From positions 1 to 26,773 of the forward strand of contig JBHJMP010000412.1 of assembly GCA_043381765.1 (NCBI GenBank): 26,773 nt of DNA. The letters are read 5' to 3'. The stretch's first letter is position 1, and each line of letters opens with the position of its first letter. Shown here piece after piece: positions 1 through 9,600 of this stretch. Under the pieces are notes generated by a model. The model was given only the letters and a program-made list of their open reading frames with translations, ran no database searches and had not been told where the DNA came from. This DNA is from Collodictyon triciliatum. Its lineage: Eukaryota > CRuMs. Position numbers and translations under genes: made by a program.

Positions 1-96
1 CAAACAAACAAACAAACAAACAAACAAACAAACAAACAAACAAACAAACAAACAAACAAACAAACAAACAAACAAACAAACAAACAAACAAACAAA
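1..96. repeat. (CAAA)n microsatellite at the window edge
   Basis: Near-perfect tetranucleotide CAAA array of about 24 units, ending in a short A run. It starts at base 1, so its real length is unknown. Confidence 0.97.
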
Positions 97-138
97 AAAA
101 AAGCAGGACTGACAGAACGGAAACATTTCATCTTTTTA

Positions 139-145
139 TTGTTTT

Positions 146-177
<32 letters not shown>

Positions 178-189
178 TGTTTTGTTTTG

Positions 190-220
<31 letters not shown>

Positions 221-250
221 TGTTTTGTTTTGTTTTTTTATTGTTTTTTT
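139..250. repeat. (TTTTG)n microsatellite
   Basis: Imperfect TTTTG pentamer array with a few longer T runs. It gives overlapping Phe/Val/Leu/Cys-only reading frames that are not genes. Confidence 0.95.
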
Positions 251-517
251 TTATCGTTTTATTGAGCTCTCTTTTAATATTTTGTTTCACTGGGTTTCTC
301 CCTTTTCTTTTGCTCATCTAGATTTTTTTGTTATGCTTTTATAGGAGTAATAATTTGAGTTTTATAGCTGTTCGGTCATAACATAATATTTCGATATAAT
401 CCTTATGTAAATCATGCCACCATTAAATCTCAAAAAAAAATGATAATTATAATATTGCAACATTTACCAATACTTAATCCCAGAGAAGGCTGGCGTAAAA
501 CACAGTAACTAGCAGTG

Positions 518-630
518 TCACAAACCGCCACCTCCTGCTAATCTTTCATTGTATGTAACATATCTGCATAGAGCTATCCATGCACCATACCCCAAGTCAG
601 CTACATATGTGAGTACATTATGGATACATC
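518..630 (-). other. Possible terminal exon of an unidentified gene
   Basis: On the minus strand, an AG acceptor at 631-632 is followed by an open frame of about 37 codons, with GYGAWIALCRYVTYNERL in its middle and a glycine run before a TGA stop at 518-520. Composition is protein-like and unlike the surrounding AT-rich DNA. I do not recognise the family and found no upstream exon in matching phase, so this may be chance. Confidence 0.22.
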
Positions 631-2309
631 CTAATAATGAAATTATATATATATAACATATTTTTTTAAAGGAACCGATTTTATTATGCTAAGCAATAGC
701 ATTCCACAGCCACTTTTTTTTTTAAAAAAAAAGTAATACCTGCTCTTGATAAAGTTCAAAGAAAACCGGAGTAGGTAACCTGGGGTGAGTGTGTTTTCGC
801 CAAATACTTCGGGTTTTCCAAGTAGCACTGTATACGACTTCCATTTTCACATTCAATATCGTCGACTTAAACCTAAGATTATTTTTTATGCCTCAGACAA
901 TTGCAACTCTTTCTTAACTTTTAATCATGTCCCTTATCATTGAAGTATTGATGCGTATTCGTTACGTTTTGGTATGTGCATTAGATTATGGCCAAAAAAA
1001 ATTGATTCAAGATCTAAAAAAAAATGTTTGGCAAATTAAGTTATTTTTAACCTTATTAACATAAATCAGTAATAAACGTATACATACTATGCTGAAACAC
1101 TAAAAAAATCAAAATTTTAGCAAGACAAAAATACCAAAGTATGTCCTCCAGTAAAAAAAAAAGTATTTAAGAGACATAAGAAAATGATGGCATGGTTTCC
1201 CTAACTTAACATAAAATACCCAATGTCAACAGCATTAAGATATTCCCTTGTCATCATAATACTATCGATCCCTACTTGCTCAAGCATAAATATACTTGGG
1301 CCAAAAACTAGGAAGAAATAATCCACCAACATTTTTATCCACAATCCACATATATAAACACCCTAGTCCACCGACTCTCGCTATATGAAGCAAAAACTCT
1401 CCAAAATATTTAATGCATGTAAAAAAAAAGCTGCTCATAGGTTTAACGTGTATCCAAGGATTTCGCAAACTATTTTAAATCGTGCTGTCCGCATTATAGG
1501 TACTAATAGTCCATCATTCTGGTGCTTTAAAATAAAGAAAATATGTACCAGATGGTCAAAACCAACCCTTTAAAAAGTAAACAAATATATCAAAGTAACC
1601 TAGACTCAATAAACATGACTTCATGAACAGTTTCTTTCTAATAAAATTTGCCTTATCATTTTCCTGTAAGCCACATATTACAAAGACCAATATGTAGTAG
1701 ATAGCGCAATACAAATCAGATTTACGACTCAAAAACAAAATATTTTCCCCTCCTTCATATTGAAGTCTTTTTAACATAATCATATGCCAAACATGAATTT
1801 TACAAATAAATATATTTCAAAAACGATGAATACACCCTTTTCTGTATTATATTCATTTCGTTGCAAGAAATGAGACACATGATTTATTCAACTATTCAAC
1901 TCTTCTTAACAAGTCATTCACAAATGATACAAAAGAAGATTTTGAGATATCAATAAGCCACTACATACTGCAAGCGTAATCACAGTCTACAAGAGCCAAC
2001 AGTGATAAGAAAGCCTAAGCACATTTTTTTTTAAAAAAAAATCACTATATTTACGTTTTAATAGTAATTTTATTGATACATGTAAATCAGAGCAATAATA
2101 AATGAACTGGTTAAATAATGTTGAACCATAAAACACACAAGATAATCAACTTTCTTTGTCTGACATAAGTGTGTTCCTTTATTTAAACGTACCAACATCG
2201 TCCAAACGTTCGATATATCTTACTAAATAAAATGTACATAACCGTTTTGTACTTAATTTCGAATTAACAAAGTCGCATTTGCATTTCGTTTTCTTTTTTT
2301 ATTTTTTCA

Positions 2310-2466
2310 TTTTATTTTATTGTTTCTCTAAATTTGTGCAATATGATGGAGGTTTCGACTTTTGTACAATATCTTTTCTTCTACTGTCCAATAATACAGT
2401 TGTACCTCCGCTACGTAGAAGTCGTACGATTCGGATTTGGCTACATTTCAGGTCAAAACAGGAACT
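2310..2466 (-). other. Possible terminal exon of an unidentified gene
   Basis: On the minus strand an acceptor-like site near 2467 opens a frame of about 45 codons containing QIRIVRLLRSGGTTVLLDSR and ending with TAA near 2320. It is basic and protein-like, but I do not recognise it. It lies beside the retrocopy at 2720-4513 but outside its target-site duplication, so it would belong to the host or to an older insertion. Confidence 0.2.
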
Positions 2467-2703
2467 GAATTAAGGATTCCCTCCTATGCACTCAGTAGGT
2501 TCAACAACAATCTTATCACATGTAAAGCTATAATAGCCTAGAATCTAGATTTCAACATCATACATGGCCAGTTTCCTCGGACTAAAAAAAATTTTGCATA
2601 ACAATTGATTAAAAATAGTATTAAAAGAGACATTTCATACCGGTCTAGTATTCAGTTTAACATAAATAATTTTACAAATTCGTAAGCATTACAGTTCTTG
2701 AGG

Positions 2704-2719
2704 CCATCTTATTCACTAT
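2704..2719. repeat. Target-site duplication, left copy
   Basis: The 16-bp CCATCTTATTCACTAT is repeated exactly at 4514-4529. This copy directly abuts a T run (the A-tail of a minus-strand insertion), as expected for target-primed reverse transcription. Confidence 0.92.
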
Positions 2720-3092
2720 TTTTTTTTTTTTTTGGTTTCTTTTCAACAGTTTATTGAGATAAAAACAAAGCCGAGGAAACCGCCTTCGCCTCTAGGACAA
2801 AAATGAGCTGTGGACAAGACAAAAGAAAGTACCGGATTGTGTGGTTGGAGATTTTGTGTTTTGGGTGGAAAGAAAAAGAAAAAGAAATAGAAAGGAGAGA
2901 AAGTGTTCTCACACGCAGACTATTCTACCCGAGGTGAATCAGCTCCAACGCGATTTCTGGTTGTATTCGAGACTGACAGAAGAGCGGATAAAGTTGTCGG
3001 GTCGATGAAAGTACGCACATGGCAGTTACTTCTCAAATCGATTCCGACGAGTCCTTTCAACCGTCTATCTCAGACAAGATTTACATCCTATT

Positions 3093-4473
3093 TCATTCCA
3101 CTGGATGAGTCTTTTGAGGGGACAACGGGTCACTTTCCTTGCGTTTCTTGCTGGGCGACTCTGACAAAAAGCGATACATCGTTGTTTGTATGGTATTACT
3201 GACAATGGCGCTTGACCGTCCCCTGGTTTCGGAACCATGCGTAGCTGGCAGTGGACTTTGCCTAACCGGAGTATGGCCACACGTTTGTGGTTTTAGAAAC
3301 ATACACTTGTTTGTTCGGACTGTCTTTGGTGTGTGAAGTTCCAAGCTCGGATTCGATTTGTGCTGTTTGTTCTTGCTCCTTGGTTCTCGGTGCGACAGGC
3401 TGGGGCAGGGTAAACGGACTATCTTTGGTGGGCGCTGGTTCTTGTGTTGCCTTCGATTTGGAGTATCCTTTCGGATAAGTAACGAAGACTGCCTTGTTGC
3501 CTCCTATGTTAACCATATTCACGTCTGTCTGAATGGGTAGTTTAAGGGGGGATTTCTTTCGGGGTTTGGAGATGCGCTGCTCTTGGGTCTTGCGATGTAC
3601 GGGCTTGTCCGGTGTTGGCGGTGGAGGGCTCAAATGCAAAGATTCTGAAGAGGAACCGAGATTTCCTTCCATGTCATCGTCGCTGTCGCTGTATGCGCGT
3701 ATATCTGCTGTGAGTCTTGCGGGCTCAGTTGTTGTCTGGCCTTGGCTTCCTTGACCCCGTTGCTGCTTGTCTGCTTGGCAGGTGTATTCTTTTGCGGGGC
3801 TTTTACTTGTCGTTCGTTATTCGCGGCTGGCGGACGCTCTTTGAGGATGCGCTTTGGACACTTTTTGCCCATAACCGTAAACTTTGCAGGGAGCTGGTTC
3901 TTGTGACAAAGAAGCTTCACCACGGCCGTGTCTGTGGATAAGCCTTTGTCCTTTTTGATCTCCGCGTGGGTCGGTCTGAACGGCTTCAGCTCCTCACGAA
4001 GGAGTTGCGGCCACACGTCCAGCGGTAGTTGGTAGAGCATCACCGAGGTCTCTGTTGGTTTACTTCTGCTGGAGCTGATCGTAATATCGATCAAACTTAC
4101 CTGCCTCAGTTCCAGAAGCTTTCGGGCGTTTTCTGCAGTGCGGAAGGCGATCAGGCAAAGGCCTTCGCTATACGGTAAGCGCAATCGGATGGACTCTTCC
4201 CAAAGTTTGTCCGCTTTCAAAAAGGAGGCGAGCGCATCGGTGAGCCTGCGGGTCTTGTTCTTGTTGTAAACGACTTGCTCGACCCCGTGCAAAAAATACT
4301 GTCCGATCAGACAAACTTGCAGGCAGCTTCCTTGCGCGGGTCTTCCTAGACTTACGTGCAACTCGGGGTTTTTCCGCGCCAGCGTTGGAACCAGAAGAAC
4401 TGGCTGCAACTTGCAAAGCCTTCGACGGGTCGCAGCTTGCGCCGATCTCCCCGTCTCGGCTTGTGTTTTCCAT
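3093..4473 (-). pseudogene. Frameshifted ORF1/gag-like protein
   Basis: Reading starts at the ATG at 4473, 40 nt inside the element. About 50 codons are open (a basic segment with RKSRKTRARK), then the coding sense moves to a second frame near 4310-4350. It returns to another frame near 3690, where a serine/aspartate stretch leads into a proline-rich tail, and shifts again near 3300 before ending at 3093 with a basic PSKKRK cluster. The middle (about 3870-4300) reads like two successive RRM-type modules, with the alternating hydrophobic pattern and VVKLLCHKNQLP characteristic of retroelement ORF1 proteins. No CCHC zinc knuckle is visible. At least three frameshifts make it non-functional as sequenced. 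The family assignment is inference from composition and context. Confidence 0.6.
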
Positions 4474-4511
4474 CAGGCGCGGGAAGCTTGATTGAAAATC
4501 AGGCGCGGGAA
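4472..4511 (-). promoter_or_regulatory. Tandem 5' motif of the retrocopy, E2F-like
   Basis: ATCAGGCGCGGGAA occurs exactly twice (4472-4485 and 4498-4511), 26 bp apart, at the extreme 5' end of the retrocopy. On the element strand each reads TTCCCGCGCC, close to the E2F/DP consensus TTTSSCGC. The inner copy overlaps the ORF1 start codon. An internal promoter in this place is expected for a LINE-type element; the E2F reading is inference. Confidence 0.45.
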
Positions 4512-4513
4512 CC

Positions 4514-4529
4514 CCATCTTATTCACTAT
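4514..4529. repeat. Target-site duplication, right copy
   Basis: Exact partner of 2704-2719, abutting the 5' end of the minus-strand retrocopy. Confidence 0.92.
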
Positions 4530-5260
4530 ATATATCAGCGTCGCTGTAATTAACTTTCCTTTAATTACAATTAATATAATATACCTTATACGCTATGAAC
4601 ACAAAAAAATCATTCTTGATGCAACAAAAGTAACATGGAGATTAAAAAATCACTATCCTCGATGGATTATGTGATGCAATAATATTAATATATTCTGCCA
4701 TTTTAATATTTTATTCATAATTTTTTGATTATCTTGCACAATATTGCTGATATCGATGCATGTCATTCCTCACCAATTCACATCTATTTACATTTATTTG
4801 CATCTTTTTGATTGTTTCTCATCATTTCCACTTTACCCTCATCAATCTGCATACATTCTTATCAATCCACATTAATTACTTTATTCGCACTACATCCCAA
4901 TATTCCCCCATCTGCTTTCTATGTCATGTGCCTCTGTCTCTTGTTTTATTACCCTTGCTTCATTTGCTGCACTTCTTCGCTAGTTATCCTATGTGCTGTC
5001 TTGTGTCCCTCCCACGCCGTGCCATCCACCTACCATTCTTGTTAGTGACTGTTTGTTCTATAATAACACTCCAACTACCTGTTCTCCTTATCCCCTTCTC
5101 TCTATATACCCTCCCTCCACAAAAAAAAAAAAAAAAAATTGGCCCTAACCCTATAAAGCAAAGGTACATGATATTCATACTATGTTAGGTGCCCCTGAAT
5201 AACAAAACAAACAAATAAAACAACAAAACAAACAATAGGATAATATTGTCATTTTTTATT
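4530..5260. other. AT-rich then pyrimidine-rich spacer ending in an A run
   Basis: 4760-5115 is strongly C/T-rich on the plus strand and gives a long but low-complexity frame of Leu/Ile/Phe/Ser/His that I do not accept as a gene. It ends in an A run of about 18 (5121-5138), followed by CCCTAACCCTA. A weathered retroposed sequence is possible, but I see no flanking duplication. Confidence 0.5.
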
Positions 5261-5268
5261 TAACAAAA

Positions 5269-5430
5269 ATGAGGTATGCAAATCTTCGGAAAATCAATTT
5301 AAAATTAAACACCAATGCTCCTGATATACTTATTGGGAGAGAAAAAACAGCCGAGACAGGAGATAAATGGCTGAGCACAATAACACAACATATTGATAAG
5401 CAACAAATCATTCAAGAGCAGAGTATTTGA
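5269..5430 (+). other. Small open frame, 53 codons, unrecognised
   Basis: An ATG at 5269 opens a frame ending in TGA at 5428-5430. The peptide is balanced in composition and includes NAPDILIGREKTAETGDKWL, unlike the surrounding low-complexity sequence. It could be a small ORF or an exon of the gene whose last exons may lie at 5508-5683, but the phases could not be reconciled. No family recognised. Confidence 0.22.
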
Positions 5431-5507
5431 TAATTAAAGCGGTAAATATATCTCAAGAAATGCACACAATGTTCTTTTATTTGGATTGATTTAATTCCTA
5501 CGTGCAG

Positions 5508-5683
5508 AGTTCAAATAATACCGGCATCAAAAAATGGCCCTGAAACTCATCTTGACTCCACTTGGGTTAACAAAGCTTGTCATTTTTATGTTAATGGCGA
5601 ATTATTTTTATTTTATTTATTTTTTTTTTTTGCATTAGGATACGTTTCCTTCGGGCAATCGGATTTACTCGAATAGGAACTAA
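5508..5683 (+). other. Possible last two exons of an unidentified gene
   Basis: A segment after a TGCAG acceptor (about 5508-5569) ends at a GTTAAC donor and contains VQIIPASKNGPETHLDSTW. A second segment follows a strong T-rich tract and a GCATTAG acceptor near 5639; it continues in phase and stops at TAA after about 14 codons. The joined tail is protein-like. No family is recognised and the upstream part was not found. Confidence 0.27.
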
Positions 5684-5689
5684 AGCTTG

Positions 5690-6660
5690 GAGAAAATCGA
5701 ACTAAGAACAAAGGATGTATTTGATGACTTTATAGTTGGTCGCTGCTTATCATAATTTATTGAAAGGGCCACTAGAAAATCCATGGGGAGCTAGCATTCT
5801 CGTTTATTTGCGCATTTTTCTGTATTTTCAATATATTTATCTGCCATTAACTCTATTTTATGATTTTCCATAAGCATCTCGGCAGTAAGTCAGCTATTGA
5901 CGAGCAACTTGTCGAAGGGAACCTCATGGTTACTGTTTGTTAGTTTCTAAAATCGAATGCACAATACGAGGGCGTTATCAAGCCAATTTATTTCGATTGA
6001 TTGGCTTGCATCCTTTATACTCATACTCGAATGAAATACGGTTTACACATATGGGTGACTGGTATGATTAATATTACTTTTAGAGTTTGTTATCACTATT
6101 CACTAGCGAAAGATATCAACTAAAAATATCACTTGCCCTGGCTCCGATTTTCATTTCTTCATATTATTTTTTTTTATTGCTATCTTATTGCTTAATTCTT
6201 GTTTTTTGTATGAAGTCTTCCATGATTTTACTTAGTCTTTCAAGACCTTGGTCTAGAAGAAAAAAACTTTGTTATTCTCATTCCCACATGGATTCTGCTC
6301 TACAAAGTGCCGGATAAAAAAAAAAGGAAGAAAAAGCCAGAAGGCAAGCATTGACCGTCGTCCTTCACTACCCCAAACAAAGGCATGCAGGACTATTCCC
6401 AACCAGAATGGCAAACCAACAACTAGGACGCAGTGAAAACTGAATGCATACATTCGAAAGTAAACCCCCAAAGAAAAACCTCAGGAAAAACAGAGTGGAG
6501 ATATCTTTTTTTTTTGTCAGAGAATAAGAAAAAAGAAAAAAGAAGAAAAAGAAAAAAAAGAAGCAGAGCTAAGGTCGGCCAATCTCATTCACTCGACCAC
6601 GTTTGCAGAGGCCAACAAGAAATAATGCCCTGTAGGTTACTACGGAAGCCAAAGCCACCG
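5690..6660. other. AT-rich spacer, probable 5' region of the FAM149-like gene
   Basis: No gene recognised. 6330-6640 is purine-rich and less AT-biased. It probably holds the 5' UTR, or an upstream exon of the FAM149-like gene. A CTGTAG acceptor at about 6631 precedes a frame (VTTEAKATE) that is continuous with the assigned start codon. Confidence 0.4.
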
Positions 6661-6662
6661 AA

Positions 6663-9600
6663 ATGATGCGGCCCGTGTTGCAAAGAGGGTCCGAGCCAAA
6701 GTCCAAACACTCCGGCCACCTCCCACCACACGCATCTGCCCATATCGATCCGCAAACAATCACGGTCGTGTCAAAGTCACTGACCAAACAGCCGTCAAGT
6801 CCGCCCAATCCTCCGATTCGCAGTCAGACTAAAGGAACTAGAACGACCCGCACAAAGGCACACGAGGCGAAAGATATTATGCGACGAGCAAATGGTACTG
6901 GGACGAAGCTGCAGAGTCCACACTCGTTTGCAGCTAAGGGCTTGTCAGGCTCTGATGCTTCAAGCGAAGCAAGTAATGAGGACACCCGAGGTTTTTACTT
7001 TGTCATGATATATTCTTGTGACATCCTTTTCATCTTCTATCTTTGGTTTTTTCTCATCATTTTCTTTTCTTTTCTTTTCTTTTCTTTTCTTTTCTTTTCT
7101 TTTCTTTTCTTTTCTTTTCTTTTCTTTTCTTTTCTTTTCTTTTCTTTTCTTTTCTTTTTTTTTATTTATTTGCCTATGAATGCGTAAGCAAATCAGTCTA
7201 TTGAAAAAGAAAAATTCATCTTTTAGCTTCCGACTCTGATGAGCCTGTCGATGTTCATCATACTGTTTATGGTGGGATTTCTCAAAAGGTCGGATCTTAT
7301 GCTATAATTGAAGGCTGCATTAGGACACATGATGATAGTGACGGTGAGAGTGATGGCGTGGAATATGATATTATCGAAGAGTCACTTTCCACCATCATTG
7401 AAGATTATGCCCCGAGCTCCATGATGTCCTTCGGAAATGAAGAGGTTATTTCTGCAAATGAAATGGTTTTATTTCAATGGTGTTATCCCATTTTTAACTT
7501 TTCATAAATACAAAACTATTATGATGCGTTGACTCGTTTATGTATTTATATTTTTTGCTTAGTTTTGGGATGCTGATTCATCCACAAAGACACAAAAGAT
7601 GCTAGACTCTGTTGAGAACTATTTATACAAAGGTTGATTCTTGTGAACCGTAGTAAACACAAAGATTAAAATAACTATCAAAACAAAACAGAAAAATAAG
7701 GTTGTAATAATTACGCTTAATTGCATTGCCCTTTTTTTCCTTCGTAGACGGCGCATTTGAAGGGGAAAAGAGTGTTATACCTGAATGTGTGATTTGGTCA
7801 GAATTGTTTCCGCACCTCCGGTATTTCAAAATATTTTAAAAAAATATTGCATTCAGCCATTGTATTTATATATGTATATAAAAAGAAGTTTAAACCATTC
7901 TGATAACAGGGTCTCTGGTACATCTTTGTTCCCTTCTCTTCCAAGTAACCATGTTGCTCTTTATTCAAAGAGTCCACCCACAAACCACGAGCCCACAAAC
8001 GGAACTGTTTGCAGGCTTAACTCTTTCGAGTCTACTGGGCAGCGAAGCAAACTGAATAATCAAACTGCCCAAGTCCACTTCGTTTCTCAAAAATCAAACA
8101 CGGCGCCAAACCGCTATTCTTTCTCCTCCTTTCATTCCGACTTGCCACAGATGCTAGTCCGCGGGTTTCCCGTGACCATTCAATATTCCTCGCATGAGTA
8201 AGTGCAAATATGTTGACGCTTTTTCTCATTATCAGAGAGGAAGAAAAGAGTGAACAATTCGTGCATATCGCGTGTAAAAGAACTATTTTTAACTCTTTTT
8301 TTTTTGTTTGTTTTTTGGAAATCATGCCTCTATTCGTATAGAGCTGAAGAGGTATTGGCCCAGCATGGAGAATATGATGAGATTCTTGCGCAGGACTCAA
8401 AGTATTTACAAATCAAAATATATCTATCAAACTCGGTTTCACTCTTCAATACCCGATGAAAACAGATTCTAATAACATTCTTTTTTCCCTTCATCCATTT
8501 TCTCTTTGATTGAAATCCAGGTGCTTCACCTCATTTGTTCATGCAAACCAACAAAACGACGTAAAAATACCAAAATTAACGGAGCCGCAGTCACCTCGCA
8601 CAATCAAGATTCAGAGAAGAAAAGCCAAGAAGGAACAGGCTGGTTTCCCACCACTCTCGCCAGATGCTTCAATAAAAGATGGTAACCGAATGATGATTAT
8701 AAAATCGATAAAAAAAAAGTATTTGTCTCGGAAAATCTGCATACCTATCTATCCATTTTCTCTTTGCTAAACATCGATAAATATATGAAAAAATTTCCCT
8801 TTTCAACGTTTTTGCTTTCTGTAGAAATAATTTCGGCCTTGTTTGATATCTCATGGGAGCGAATCAGACCGAATTTAGAATCACTCGTCATGCTTCGAAT
8901 ATCTGGTCAGCTCTGATGATTATACGGTCATAAAAATCATTTGAATATGTTTGGTATCTTTTTTCTTTTTTAGATATACAATGGTAACATTAACAAGATG
9001 AAAGGAGACATTTTATAGCGCATTTAAAAGAGAGATATAGTAATAGGAAGTTAAAAATAACACTCGATAACTGATTCATCTAAACAGGAGAAATGAGAAT
9101 CGAGAGCCTTTCGTCAGATAATGTACGCGACGTATTCGTTGATGTTTATATATCAGTTTGTAGAGTCTCTTTTCATTTTTTTTCATTTCCTTTATTCATG
9201 ATAATACCTACGCTGTGTTTTGCTTTGTTTTCTTGTGTTTTCTTGTGTTTTCTTGTGTTTTCTTGTGTTTTCTTGTGTTTTCTTGTGTTTTCTTGTGTTT
9301 TCTTGTGTTTTCTTTTGTTTGCTGTTTGCCTGTAGGAAAAGGATGGAACTTTCAACCAAAGAGGCCACTTAAGTCGGGACATGTCTCGAGGACCTTCTCG
9401 TGCGATTCAATTAAATGAAATGATTAATATAGATAATCAAAGTTACTGGCGATGTACATGTTTTCCTGCAGCAGTTTTAAAATTTTATTATAATCCGCTT
9501 TTGTAGAAGAATTGAATAATAACCGGTAGTTTGACTTACATATGCTGATATATAGGCCAGTCTATCCAAAGACCTCGAACGGATGACTCGGGACACAGAA

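Larger units (their letters stand above)
251..2700. other. AT-rich region without a recognised gene
   Basis: I see no recognisable protein family here. Several minus-strand stretches have plausible splice borders and balanced amino-acid composition (near 518-630, 1460-1520, 1690-1730, 1960-2010 and 2310-2470), so part of an unidentified minus-strand gene may lie here. I could not join them in a consistent phase. Two T-run/A-run palindromes (714-732 and 2024-2041) are also present. Confidence 0.4.
2720..4513 (-). mobile_element. Retroposed ORF1-only element (LINE-mobilised retrocopy)
   Basis: An insertion of about 1.8 kb on the minus strand. Evidence seen directly: a 16-bp exact direct repeat on both sides; a T run at 2719-2733 that is the A-tail on the element strand; an AATAAA signal (complement of 2750-2755) about 17 nt before the tail; and higher GC than the flanks. 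It carries a broken ORF1-like protein and about 360 nt of 3' UTR, but no endonuclease or reverse transcriptase. The structure is that of a polyadenylated RNA copied into the genome by a LINE machinery. It could be an ORF1-only non-autonomous family, as HAL1 is to L1 in mammals, an internally deleted LINE, or a processed pseudogene of a host gene. Both ends look intact, so it is not simply 5'-truncated. Confidence 0.85.

Noticed and set aside
1673-1690. An 18-nt GT…AG intron on the minus strand
   Set aside because: It would join two exon-like pieces, but the clearly supported introns in this window are all about 60 nt or longer, and the host exon itself is unproven.
2903-3202. 99-codon plus-strand frame within the retrocopy
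   Set aside because: Antisense to the 3' part of the ORF1-like protein; a shadow frame in GC-richer DNA.
4760-5188. 142-codon open frame on the plus strand
   Set aside because: Low-complexity Leu/Ile/His/Phe/Ser content caused by C/T-rich DNA; no motif, no splice support.
7623-8400. Minus-strand frames over the FAM149-like gene
   Set aside because: Shadows of exons 4-6, which are supported by splice phase and the DUF3719 motif.
9231-9322. CRISPR-like or functional tandem repeat array
   Set aside because: Units are contiguous without spacers and lie in a eukaryotic intron; it is a minisatellite.
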